64,000 bases of DNA from Christiangramia sabulilitoris (lineage in GTDB: Bacteria; Bacteroidota; Bacteroidia; Flavobacteriales; Flavobacteriaceae): the NCBI RefSeq assembly GCF_007050985.1, contig NZ_VHSF01000003.1, positions 157,499 through 221,498 of the forward strand, given 5' to 3'. The translations under genes were made by a program, and so were the position numbers. The notes under the pieces were generated by a model that did not search any database, was not told the origin of the DNA, and worked only from the letters and a program-made list of their open reading frames with translations. Below are positions 54,012 through 62,274 of this stretch, piece after piece (the first letter of the stretch is position 1; each line of letters opens with the position of its first letter).

Positions 54012-56249
54012 ATGATTCCACAAACTTTTAAAGAGGTTATCGATCTGGGAGATGGCAGAACCATTTCTCTCGAAACCGGAAAACTGGCAAAACAGGCTCA
54101 CGGGTCGGTTGTTGTTCAAATGGGTAATGCCATGTTATTATGTACGGTAGTTTCTTCGTACAAACCTACAACCATGGATTTCTTTCCATTAACATTGGAT
54201 TACCGCGAAAAATTTGCCGCGGCAGGTCTTTTCCCTGGAGGATACTTCAAGAGAGAAGCAAGACCAAGCAGCGAAGAAATTTTAGTAATGCGTTTAGTAG
54301 ACCGTGTACTGCGTCCACTATTCCCAAAAGATTACAAATTCGAAACACAGGTAATGATCCAGCTAATGTCTCATGACGATGACGTTATGCCAGATGCTTT
54401 AGCAGGATTAGCAGCATCTGCGGCTATTCAATTATCTGATATTCCTTTTGAAACTCCAATTTCTGAAGCCAGAGTTGCGAGAATAAATGGTGAATTCGTT
54501 CTTAACCCTAGCAGAGAAGCTTTGAAAGAGGCAGACATGGATATCATGGTTGGTGCTTCTGCAGATTCTGTAATGATGGTAGAAGGACAGTTTGATGAAT
54601 GTTCTGAAGAGGAAATGGCCGAGGCCATTAAATTCGCTCATGAGGCAATTAAAGTTCAGTGTGAAGCACAGGTAAAACTTGCTGAAGCATTTGGAAAGAA
54701 AGAAACCCGTGAGTATGAAGTTGCTGAAACAGACGAGGAAATCGAGCAGAAAATTCACGATGCTGTTTACCAGAAAGCTTATGATATTGCCAGAGCAGGT
54801 ACCAGTAAAAATGAAAGAACCGAAGCCTTTGCAGAATTGAAGGAAGAAGTGAAAGCTATGTTCACCGAAGAGGAACTTGAAGAGAAAGGCAAAATGATCT
54901 CTGGATACTTCAACGATGCTCAGAAGAAAGCAGTTCGTGACGTAACTCTTAAAGAAGGAGTTAGACTTGATGGTAGAAAAACTGACGAAATAAGACCAAT
55001 CTGGTCTGAGGTTGATTACCTGCCTTCTACACATGGTTCTGCATTATTTACAAGAGGTGAAACTCAGGCCCTGGCAACCGTGACTCTTGGAACATCCAGA
55101 GAAGCAAACCAGGTAGACCTTCCAACCCAGCAGGGTGAGGAAACTTTTTACCTGCATTATAACTTCCCTCCTTTCTCTACCGGTGAAGCTTACCCGATTA
55201 GAGGTACTTCAAGAAGAGAGATTGGACACGGGAACCTTGCACAACGTGCATTAAAAGGTATGATCCCCGATAATTGTCCTTATACCGTGCGTGTGGTATC
55301 TGAAGTTTTGGAATCTAACGGTTCTTCTTCTATGGCTACCGTATGTGCCGGAACCCTGGCCTTAATGGATGCCGGAGTTCAGCTTAAGAAACCAGTTTCT
55401 GGAATTGCTATGGGATTAATTTCTGATGGTGAGAATTATGCTGTACTTTCTGATATATTAGGAGATGAAGATCACCTTGGTGATATGGACTTTAAAGTAA
55501 CCGGTACTGCTGATGGTATCACTGCCTGCCAGATGGACATTAAGATCAAGGGACTTTCTTATGAGATCCTTGTAAATGCACTGAAACAGGCTCGTGAAGG
55601 CAGACTTCATATTCTTGATAAATTGAATGAAACGCTTCCACAACCTAACCAGGATGTAAAAGCTCATTCTCCTAAGATCATTACCAGAAGAATTCCTAAT
55701 GAATTCATTGGAGCTCTTATTGGACCTGGTGGAAAAGTGATCCAGGAACTTCAGAAAGAGACCAAAACTGAAATCGTGATCAATGAAGATCCGGTAACTG
55801 AAGAAGGTATCGTTGAAATCCTGGGAACTCAGCAGGAAGGAATTGATAAGGTTCTTGCGAAGATAGAATCTATAACTTTTAAGCCTGAAAAAGGAAGTGT
55901 TTACGAAGTAAAAGTTGTAAAAATTCTTGATTTTGGAGCGGTTGTAGAATATGTTGATGCTCCGGGTAACGAAGTACTTCTTCATATTTCTGAACTGGCA
56001 TGGGAACGTACCAATGATGTAAATGATGTTCTTAAACTTGGTGATGTGATCGATGTGAAATACTTTGGTCTGGATCCAAAAACCAGAAAGGATAAAGTTT
56101 CACGTAAGGCGTTGATGGAAAAACCGGAAGGTTATGTGGCAAGACCACCCAGAGATGACAAGCGCGATAACAGAGGATCCAGAGATAACCGTGGTTCTCG
56201 TGATAATCGTGGACGTGATGATAGAAAACCGAGAGAAAAAAGAGATTAA
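54012..56249 (+). CDS. pnp: Polyribonucleotide nucleotidyltransferase (PNPase)
   Basis: 3'-5' phosphorolytic exoribonuclease of RNA decay. Two RNase PH domains (about 12-145 and 320-540) flank an alpha-helical linker. The first has [20 protein letters not shown] and [12 protein letters not shown]; the second has RTDE-like [15 protein letters not shown], the phosphate site [13 protein letters not shown] and [21 protein letters not shown] domain follows (about 559-620, [14 protein letters not shown]), then an S1 domain (about 627-700). The C-terminus ends in an arginine/aspartate-rich disordered tail with three DNRG repeats. Length 745. Confidence 0.97.
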   Translation: MIPQTFKEVIDLGDGRTISLETGKLAKQAHGSVVVQMGNAMLLCTVVSSYKPTTMDFFPLTLDYREKFAAAGLFPGGYFKREARPSSEEILVMRLVDRVLRPLFPKDYKFETQVMIQLMSHDDDVMPDALAGLAASAAIQLSDIPFETPISEARVARINGEFVLNPSREALKEADMDIMVGASADSVMMVEGQFDECSEEEMAEAIKFAHEAIKVQCEAQVKLAEAFGKKETREYEVAETDEEIEQKIHDAVYQKAYDIARAGTSKNERTEAFAELKEEVKAMFTEEELEEKGKMISGYFNDAQKKAVRDVTLKEGVRLDGRKTDEIRPIWSEVDYLPSTHGSALFTRGETQALATVTLGTSREANQVDLPTQQGEETFYLHYNFPPFSTGEAYPIRGTSRREIGHGNLAQRALKGMIPDNCPYTVRVVSEVLESNGSSSMATVCAGTLALMDAGVQLKKPVSGIAMGLISDGENYAVLSDILGDEDHLGDMDFKVTGTADGITACQMDIKIKGLSYEILVNALKQAREGRLHILDKLNETLPQPNQDVKAHSPKIITRRIPNEFIGALIGPGGKVIQELQKETKTEIVINEDPVTEEGIVEILGTQQEGIDKVLAKIESITFKPEKGSVYEVKVVKILDFGAVVEYVDAPGNEVLLHISELAWERTNDVNDVLKLGDVIDVKYFGLDPKTRKDKVSRKALMEKPEGYVARPPRDDKRDNRGSRDNRGSRDNRGRDDRKPREKRD
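56161..56226 (+). repeat. Short repeats encoding the basic PNPase tail
   Basis: The codons for RDNRGS-type units recur three times ([19 protein letters not shown]) near the 3' end of pnp, giving a flexible R/D/G-rich tail likely to contact RNA or degradosome partners (inference). Confidence 0.6.
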
Positions 56250-56268
56250 TTCTTTTATCTTTTAATAT

Positions 56269-56303
56269 CAAGCCCTTGCCCTGCGCAAGGGCTTTTTTTT
56301 TAT
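56269..56303 (+). terminator. Intrinsic terminator after pnp
   Basis: AAGCCCTTGC, loop CCTGC, GCAAGGGCTT and a long T run, 20 bp past the stop codon. Confidence 0.95.
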
Positions 56304-56379
56304 TTTTTTTTCATCAGCATGAAATTTTCAACAAAATCTGCCGACTATCTTTCCGCTTATGAGAACACAGTAACATTTT

Positions 56380-56490
56380 AAAGGAGAGATCCTGCATTAG
56401 GGATTGCAGTGAAAAGCCCGCAGCAACTGAAAGTTAGCGAGGACTTGCAGCGAAAAGCCCGGCACGAAGTGCAACGCCCGAAAAAAAAAC
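56380..56490. other. Structured repeat element in the rpoD upstream region
   Basis: Two direct repeats TTGCAGtGAAAAGCCCG (56404-56420) and TTGCAGcGAAAAGCCCG (56445-56461) are 41 bp apart. Each is followed by a small hairpin with a GAA loop: AACT-GAA-AGTT (56425-56435) and GCAC-GAA-GTGC (56462-56472). The block ends in CGCCCG and a 9-A run. It lies in the 325-bp gap between the pnp terminator and rpoD, which holds no reading frame. I recall similar strings in other flavobacterial intergenic regions, so it may be a dispersed element or a non-coding RNA or leader; orientation is unknown. Confidence 0.6.
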
Positions 56491-56574
56491 TGAACTTCTT
56501 GTAACATTAAGAGTACTTCGTACGTATAAACATATAGAAGAGCTATGCACCATTAAAATCCAAGTAGAAGATAG

Positions 56575-57438
56575 ATGAGACAACTGAAGATTACGAAGCA
56601 GGTAACCAATCGTGAAACCGCTTCGTTAGACAAGTATTTGCAAGAAATTGGAAAAGTAGACCTAATCACCGCTGACGAAGAGGTAGAACTGGCACAAAGA
56701 ATTAAAGCGGGTGATAACCGTGCCCTGGAGAAATTAACCAAAGCGAACCTTCGTTTTGTGGTTTCTGTAGCTAAACAATATCAAAATCAGGGCTTAACCC
56801 TTCCCGACCTTATTAATGAAGGAAACTTAGGATTGATTAAAGCCGCGAAACGTTTCGATGAAACCCGTGGATTTAAATTTATTTCATATGCCGTATGGTG
56901 GATTAGACAGTCCATTTTGCAGGCATTGGCCGAGCAATCGAGAATTGTTCGTTTACCATTGAATAAAATTGGTTCTATAAACAAGATCAATAAAACTTTT
57001 GCTTTTTTAGAGCAGTCACATGAGCGTCCGCCAAGTGCTGAGGAAATTGCAAAAGAATTAGACATGACCATTAACGACGTTAAGGAATCTATGAAGAATT
57101 CCGGGCGTCATGTATCTATGGATGCTCCATTGGTTGAGGGTGAAGATTCTAACCTTTATGACGTTTTACGTTCGGGTGAATCACCAAATCCAGACCGTGA
57201 GCTTTTACATGAGTCTCTTAGAACAGAGATCGAACGTGCGCTGGAAACACTTACGCCACGTGAAGCAGATGTGATTAGACTTTATTTTGGACTGGGAGAC
57301 CAGCACCCTATGACCTTAGAAGAAATTGGCGAGACTTTTGATCTAACTAGAGAAAGAGTACGACAAATTAAAGAAAAAGCTATTAGAAGATTAAAACATA
57401 CTTCCAGAAGTAAGATTTTAAAAACTTATCTTGGCTAA
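56575..57438 (+). CDS. rpoD: Primary RNA polymerase sigma factor (sigma-70 family)
   Basis: A 287-residue primary sigma factor in the short Bacteroidota form, lacking region 1.1. It starts with region 1.2 ([17 protein letters not shown]), then region 2 ([39 protein letters not shown] for -7/-10 recognition), region 3 ([19 protein letters not shown]) and region 4 with the helix-turn-helix [20 protein letters not shown]. It would recognise the TTTG/TAnnTTTG promoters seen in front of many genes in this window. The leader contains the structured repeat element, and a strong terminator follows. Confidence 0.96.
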   Translation: MRQLKITKQVTNRETASLDKYLQEIGKVDLITADEEVELAQRIKAGDNRALEKLTKANLRFVVSVAKQYQNQGLTLPDLINEGNLGLIKAAKRFDETRGFKFISYAVWWIRQSILQALAEQSRIVRLPLNKIGSINKINKTFAFLEQSHERPPSAEEIAKELDMTINDVKESMKNSGRHVSMDAPLVEGEDSNLYDVLRSGESPNPDRELLHESLRTEIERALETLTPREADVIRLYFGLGDQHPMTLEEIGETFDLTRERVRQIKEKAIRRLKHTSRSKILKTYLG

Positions 57439-57516
57439 GATATTTAAAGTAACAACAGTTTAGTGTCGGCGTGATGAACCGATATGAAGATAACTGTTCG
57501 TTTTTTGATTGATGAA

Positions 57517-57547
57517 TGACCCCGGAGTGATGACCGGGGTTTTTTTT
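57517..57547 (+). terminator. Intrinsic terminator after rpoD
   Basis: ACCCCGG, loop AGTGATGA, CCGGGGT and a T run, 80 bp past the stop codon. Confidence 0.92.
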
Positions 57548-57632
57548 ATATCTAAACTTTTGTTAATCGAAATGTGCTTTTGGTGAATTCGATAATTTGT
57601 CTGTAAATTCTAATCGAATTTTTCAAAAGCCA

Positions 57633-58484
57633 ATGAAAAAAATATTGATAGCCGGAGCCTCAGGGGTATTGGGAATGGAGATCACCAAAGCCTTATATCG
57701 GGAAGGCCACCATTTGCGATTACATACCAGTTCTGAAGAAAAACGGAAAAAACTATCCTTCTATAGTGATGATATTCACATTGCTACAGAAAAGGATAGT
57801 TTTAAGAATATTACAAAAAATATTGATATCGTAATTTCTGCCCTTGGCAATAGTATAAGCCTCTTCACGAAAAATGAAAATTCTTTTTTTGAGATAGATT
57901 TTGAAATAAACAGAAGAATACTGCAGGACGCAAAGGTGAATTCTGTACAAAGATTTATCTATGTATCTATCAAGGGAGCTGGAGATAAGGCAAACCTGAA
58001 TATTCCGGGATCTAACCGACAATTTGAAAAGTCTTTGCAGAATTCGGGAATTAATCATACCATTTTAAGACCGGTTGGTTTATTTAGTGGCTTGCATGAT
58101 CTGGCCATTATGGCTAAAAGAAATTTTATCCCGGTTATTGGTGATGGACTTGCGAAAACGAACAGTATACACCAGGCAGATCTTGCAGAAGTAGCAAAGA
58201 AGTATCTTTTTGATGGACCGGAAATTCTTGAAATTGGCGGTCCTGAAATTCATACCCGTTTGGAAATGGCAGAAATGATCAAAGATCGATTTAATGCTGA
58301 AATTATTAGACTACCGGAAAGCCTTGCCGAAATTGGAATTGCGATGTCTAAGATTTCTGGTGATATACATAGTAAATTGGAGAACTTTAAATATATCACC
58401 ACGCACGATATGATCGGCGAAAAGTATGGATCTCGGAATTTTAAGCAATACCTGCAAGAACTGGATAATAAAGATCTGCCCTGA
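57633..58484 (+). CDS. NAD(P)-binding short-chain/NmrA-like protein
   Basis: A 283-residue atypical SDR of the NmrA/NAD(P)H-binding type. The Rossmann motif is IAGASGVLGMEITKALYREG near the N-terminus (GASGVLG), followed by DIVISALGNSISLF and RFIYVSIKGAGDKANL, where the usual YxxxK is not obvious, and GINHTILRPVGLFSGL. I start it at ATG 57633 (MKKILIAGASG) rather than the TTG at 57597. Its stop overlaps the start of the next oxidoreductase (TGATG), so the two are translationally coupled. The substrate is unknown; such proteins may bind NADPH as redox sensors or act as epimerases or reductases. Confidence 0.82.
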   Translation: MKKILIAGASGVLGMEITKALYREGHHLRLHTSSEEKRKKLSFYSDDIHIATEKDSFKNITKNIDIVISALGNSISLFTKNENSFFEIDFEINRRILQDAKVNSVQRFIYVSIKGAGDKANLNIPGSNRQFEKSLQNSGINHTILRPVGLFSGLHDLAIMAKRNFIPVIGDGLAKTNSIHQADLAEVAKKYLFDGPEILEIGGPEIHTRLEMAEMIKDRFNAEIIRLPESLAEIGIAMSKISGDIHSKLENFKYITTHDMIGEKYGSRNFKQYLQELDNKDLP

Positions 58485-59920
58485 TGTCTGAACTATTTGA
58501 TGCGGTGATTACAGGTAGCGGGCCTAATGGTATTTCAACAGCTATTTATCTACAAAAAAAGGGACTGAAAACAGTCATTTTTGAGCAAGCCTCCACTCCC
58601 GGCGGTTCAGTAAGAACTGAAGAATTAACCCTGGCAGGATTTAAACATGATATTGGATCTGCGATTCATCCAATGGCTTATGCCTCACCATTTCTGAGAA
58701 AATTACCCCTGGAAGATCATGGACTAAAATGGATCTTTCCGGAAATACCCTATACGCAGGTTTTGTCAGATGGAGGTGCCGTCGCGTGCTACCGGGATAT
58801 AAAGGCTACTGCAGACCAGTTAGGCGAGGATGCTGCATCGTATATACATTTATTTGAATCGCTTACGAAGTCCTGGCCAAAGATCGAAAAGGACCTGTTG
58901 GGTCCCTTAACCTGGCCAGACGATCCGGTTGAATTCCTGAAATTTGGCCTGAGGGCTTTTCCATCTGCCAGGTTTTTCGCTAATCATAATTTTAAAAAAG
59001 AAAAAACTAAATTATTCTTTTATGGAGCTGCAGCCCACTCCACATTGCCGTTGACAAATATTGCTTCAGCATCTTTTGGTTTAGTATTAAGTATCATGGC
59101 TCACAAATATGGATGGCCATTTCCAGAAGGCGGAGCCTCCGGTTTAACTAATGCCCTCATTTCGTATTACAAATCTTTGGGAGGGGAAATCAGGTTGAAC
59201 GAAAAAATATCAGACCTTAAACAGCTCCCTGAATCAGATTCTTATCTCTTTGACCTTACACCCCGGCAAATTCTCAGCATAAAGAATATAGAATTATCAT
59301 CAACCTATAAAAAAAGGCTGCAGAAATATAATTACGGTGCCGGTGTTTTTAAGATCGACTGGGCACTGGAAGAACCTATTCCCTGGTTAAATGATAAATG
59401 CCGCAGATCTGGCACCGTACATATTGGGTACAGTACAGAGGAAATTGAAAAATCTGAAAGCGATATTCACGCCAACAGATTAAATAATATTCCGTATGTA
59501 TTGCTGGCCCAAAATTCTGTATTTGATACAACCCGTGCACCAGTAGGAAAACAAACCGCCTGGGCATATTGTCATGTACCTAATGGTAACATTGCAGATC
59601 AAACTGCGGCAATAGAAGACCAGATTGAAAAAGCTGCCCCGGGTTTCAGGAAAATAATACTTGCAAGAAACACTTATACAACCAGGCAGTTAGAACACTT
59701 TAATCCAAATATAATAGGCGGAGATATAAATGGCGGCAAACAGGATATTACCCAACTGTTCACGAGGCCAGTGGCTAAGTTAGATCCATATGCTACTTCA
59801 AATCCCAAAATTTTTATTTGCTCCTCTTCCACTCCACCCGGCGGAGGAGTGCATGGCATGTGTGGATACCATGCAGCAAGATCTGCCTTCAAATTCCTGG
59901 ATAAATCCAAACGAATCTGA
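58484..59920 (+). CDS. FAD-dependent oxidoreductase, phytoene-desaturase/PYROXD2-like
   Basis: A 478-residue FAD/NAD(P)-binding protein. The N-terminal dinucleotide motif is VITGSGPNGISTAIYLQKKG followed by VIFEQASTPGGSVRTEE, the GG doublet typical of phytoene desaturase-like enzymes. Later segments are FKHDIGSAIHPMAYAS, FPEGGASGLTNALISYY and the C-terminal FAD site SSSTPPGGGVHGMCGYHAAR. It resembles the PYROXD2 group, for which I know no settled bacterial reaction. It is not next to carotenoid genes. It is coupled to the NmrA-like gene by a one-base overlap; a joint pathway is inferred from that only. Confidence 0.85.
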   Translation: MSELFDAVITGSGPNGISTAIYLQKKGLKTVIFEQASTPGGSVRTEELTLAGFKHDIGSAIHPMAYASPFLRKLPLEDHGLKWIFPEIPYTQVLSDGGAVACYRDIKATADQLGEDAASYIHLFESLTKSWPKIEKDLLGPLTWPDDPVEFLKFGLRAFPSARFFANHNFKKEKTKLFFYGAAAHSTLPLTNIASASFGLVLSIMAHKYGWPFPEGGASGLTNALISYYKSLGGEIRLNEKISDLKQLPESDSYLFDLTPRQILSIKNIELSSTYKKRLQKYNYGAGVFKIDWALEEPIPWLNDKCRRSGTVHIGYSTEEIEKSESDIHANRLNNIPYVLLAQNSVFDTTRAPVGKQTAWAYCHVPNGNIADQTAAIEDQIEKAAPGFRKIILARNTYTTRQLEHFNPNIIGGDINGGKQDITQLFTRPVAKLDPYATSNPKIFICSSSTPPGGGVHGMCGYHAARSAFKFLDKSKRI

Positions 59921-59998
59921 ATCATGCTTATCAATAGTTACAATTGAATCATACTTCCCATTTATAATGAAAGCAACAGGTAAACCTTTTTTTCTTAC

Positions 59999-60006
59999 TA
60001 TTTTTA
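59999..60006 (+). promoter_or_regulatory. Possible -7 box for rpe
   Basis: TATTTTTA, one base off the consensus, 21 bp before the rpe ATG. Confidence 0.4.
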
Positions 60007-60027
60007 CAGCATAACAACAAAACAACT

Positions 60028-60690
60028 ATGAGTAAAACACTAATTGCCCCTTCTATGCTGGCTTCCGATTTCGGAAATTTACAACGCGACACCGAAATGG
60101 TAAATAAGAGTGAAGCCGACTGGTTTCATATAGATATCATGGATGGGGTTTTCGTACCGAATATTTCTTACGGAATGCCGGTTCTACAGGCTATTACCAA
60201 ACATGCAACCAAGACCATCGATGTTCATTTAATGATCATCGATCCAGACAGATATATAAAAGATTTCGCGAATTTAGGTGCAGATATACTTACTGTGCAT
60301 TATGAAGCCTGCACTCACCTGCACCGTACCATACAAGCCATTAAAGCTGAAGGTATGAAAGCTGGTGTCGCATTAAATCCACATACCAGTGTAGAGCTTT
60401 TAAAAGATGTTATAAATGATATCGACCTGGTGCTGATCATGAGTGTAAACCCTGGATTTGGAGGCCAGAGCTTTATTGAAAATACCTATAATAAGGTTAA
60501 GCGATTGAAAGAGATTATTACTGAAAATAATGCCGAAACCCTGATTGAAGTAGACGGCGGCGTAACCGATAAAAATGCGGCTGAACTGGCTCATGCCGGT
60601 GCTGATGCCCTGGTAGCAGGTAGTTTTGTATTTAAATCTGATGATCAGCTTAAAACCATTAAAAACCTGAAGCAAGTTGCAAACTCCTGA
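60028..60690 (+). CDS. rpe: Ribulose-phosphate 3-epimerase
   Basis: Interconverts ribulose-5-phosphate and xylulose-5-phosphate in the pentose phosphate pathway. A TIM barrel of 220 residues with APSMLASDFGNLQRD, the metal site WFHIDIMDGVFVPN, IDVHLMIIDPDRY, LTVHYEAC, MSVNPGFGGQSFIE and the catalytic Asp in IEVDGGVTDKNA. All catalytic and metal residues are visible. The last 14 bases overlap the TTG start of the YpdA-type gene, so the two are coupled. Confidence 0.97.
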   Translation: MSKTLIAPSMLASDFGNLQRDTEMVNKSEADWFHIDIMDGVFVPNISYGMPVLQAITKHATKTIDVHLMIIDPDRYIKDFANLGADILTVHYEACTHLHRTIQAIKAEGMKAGVALNPHTSVELLKDVINDIDLVLIMSVNPGFGGQSFIENTYNKVKRLKEIITENNAETLIEVDGGVTDKNAAELAHAGADALVAGSFVFKSDDQLKTIKNLKQVANS

Positions 60691-61672
60691 TAACAAATAT
60701 GAAGTTGTAATTATAGGTGGCGGACCAATTGGGATTGCCTGTGCGCTGCAAGCAGAGAAAAAAGGTCTATCATATGTTATACTGGAGAAAGGCTGCCTGG
60801 TGAATTCGCTTTACCACTATCCTACTAATATGACCTTCTTTTCTACTTCAGAAAAGTTGGAGTTAGATAATATTCCATTTATCAGCAATAATCCAAAACC
60901 GGGAAAACGTGAAGCACTGGAATATTACCGCAGAATTGCTACGAATAATAAGGTAAACATTCATTTGTTTGAAAAAGTTACAGCGGTAGAGACCAAAGCT
61001 GAGCAAATCCATCTGGTGAAAACCACGAAAGCAGAATATACTGCAAATAATGTCATAGTGGCCACCGGATTTTACGATATACCTAATTACCTCAAGGTTC
61101 CGGGCGAAGATCTTCCAAAAGTTTCTCACTATTATGATGATCCACATTACTATGCGACTCAAAAAACTGTAGTAGTTGGAGCGAGTAATTCTGCAGTAGA
61201 TGCTGCACTGGAGATCTATAGAAAAGGTGGTGAGGTGACCATGATCGTTAGAAAACCTGAAATTGGAGAAAGAGTAAAATATTGGGTAAGACCAGATGTT
61301 ATAAATCGTATCGAAGAAGGTAGTATTAAGGCATACTTCAATTCCACTCTAAAAGAAATCAAAGAAAACGAAGTGATATTAAACACTCCGGAGGGAGAAG
61401 AAATTCTTCCAAATGATTTCGTATTATTATTAACCGGTTACCGTCCTAATTTCGGATTCCTCCAGGATATAGGGATCAAACTATCTGATGATGGCAGGAA
61501 AATACCGGAATATGACGAAGAAACCATGGAAACGAATATCCCGGGAATTTATCTCGCTGGAGTAATTTGTGGCGGAGTAGAAACCCATAAGTGGTTTATT
61601 GAGAACTCAAGAGTTCACGCCAGTTTGATCATGGAACATATTAGTTCCTGTAAAACTGTAAAGCATTCATAA
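60677..61672 (+). CDS. ypdA: YpdA-type bacillithiol disulfide reductase (FAD/NADPH)
   Basis: A 331-residue pyridine-nucleotide oxidoreductase of the thioredoxin-reductase-like group without a CxxC redox motif. FAD binding: VVIIGGGPIGIACALQAEKK and VILEKGCLVNSLYHYP. NADPH binding: VVVGASNSAVDAALEIYRKG. The end GIYLAGVICGGVETHKWFIE places a lone cysteine as in YpdA (Bdr), which reduces bacillithiol disulfide in species that make bacillithiol. The start is TTG at 60677, since no in-frame ATG precedes the Rossmann motif. It overlaps rpe by 14 bp. Family assignment is good; the bacillithiol role needs the bsh genes elsewhere. Confidence 0.85.
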   Translation: MQTPDNKYEVVIIGGGPIGIACALQAEKKGLSYVILEKGCLVNSLYHYPTNMTFFSTSEKLELDNIPFISNNPKPGKREALEYYRRIATNNKVNIHLFEKVTAVETKAEQIHLVKTTKAEYTANNVIVATGFYDIPNYLKVPGEDLPKVSHYYDDPHYYATQKTVVVGASNSAVDAALEIYRKGGEVTMIVRKPEIGERVKYWVRPDVINRIEEGSIKAYFNSTLKEIKENEVILNTPEGEEILPNDFVLLLTGYRPNFGFLQDIGIKLSDDGRKIPEYDEETMETNIPGIYLAGVICGGVETHKWFIENSRVHASLIMEHISSCKTVKHS

Positions 61673-61706
61673 AAAAAGCCGTTCTATAAAAAAGAACGGC
61701 TTTTTG
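61673..61706. terminator. Bidirectional terminator after ypdA
   Basis: AAAGCCGTTCT, A/T-rich loop, AGAACGGCTTT with an A run on the left and a T run on the right, serving ypdA and the convergent small gene. Confidence 0.9.
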
Positions 61707-61722
61707 TTGATGCTTAATTTAT

Positions 61723-62085
61723 TTAGTCCAACAAAACTACTGAATTAGATCCTATACCTTTTCTTCTACCAATAAGTTTCCCATAAAATTCCAGGTCTTC
61801 ATGGTTATTTTTAAAGGAGTAATCTACTTTCTTTCCTACATCCTCTAATGGAAAGCTATAAGCTTCAATTTCGGGATAGCCATCAAATTTGTCGGACTTA
61901 TTAATCCCGATTTCGATACTGTTATTTGATTTATTATAGACAACATATTCTGCCAGGAAATTGTGCCTTAAAAGATCTATACAATCCTGGGATAAGGTCT
62001 TACATTCCTTGCATTCGTCTATATACATCTTCACTAATTGCTGCAAAGAATCTCTAAGCTGATTTGAATTAAAATAAGCTGCCAT
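61723..62085 (-). CDS. Small protein of unknown function
   Basis: A 120-residue soluble protein, MAAYFNSNQLRDSLQQLVK at the start, with an acidic/helical N-terminal half containing a CKEC pair and LSQDCIDLLRHNFLAEYVVY, and a beta-like C-terminal half ending IGRRKGIGSNSVVLLD. I recognise no domain, signal peptide or membrane segment. It stands alone between a bidirectional terminator and the terminator of the large leftward gene, so it must have its own promoter in 62086-62230. A real gene is likely from its clean codon use and isolation; function unknown. Confidence 0.7.
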   Translation of the reverse strand: MAAYFNSNQLRDSLQQLVKMYIDECKECKTLSQDCIDLLRHNFLAEYVVYNKSNNSIEIGINKSDKFDGYPEIEAYSFPLEDVGKKVDYSFKNNHEDLEFYGKLIGRRKGIGSNSVVLLD

Positions 62086-62229
62086 AGTTGTTAGATTGTT
62101 TAATTACTTATCTGGCTAATTTATAAGTATCGCTCTCTTCCGCATACTATTTGTAAAAGTTTTAACGCTAAGGCTTAAAAAAACATAAAATTCTCCAGCG
62201 CGGTTAAGACTTTTAAATTTAGATTAAGA

Positions 62230-62268
62230 TAAATAAAAAAGTCCGGGCTAATTTACCCGGACTTTTCA
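62230..62268 (-). terminator. Terminator of the large leftward cargo gene
   Basis: On the minus strand AAAAGTCCGGG, loop TAAATTAG, CCCGGACTTTTTT and T run, just past the stop codon at 62275. Confidence 0.92.
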
Positions 62269-62274
62269 CTCATT

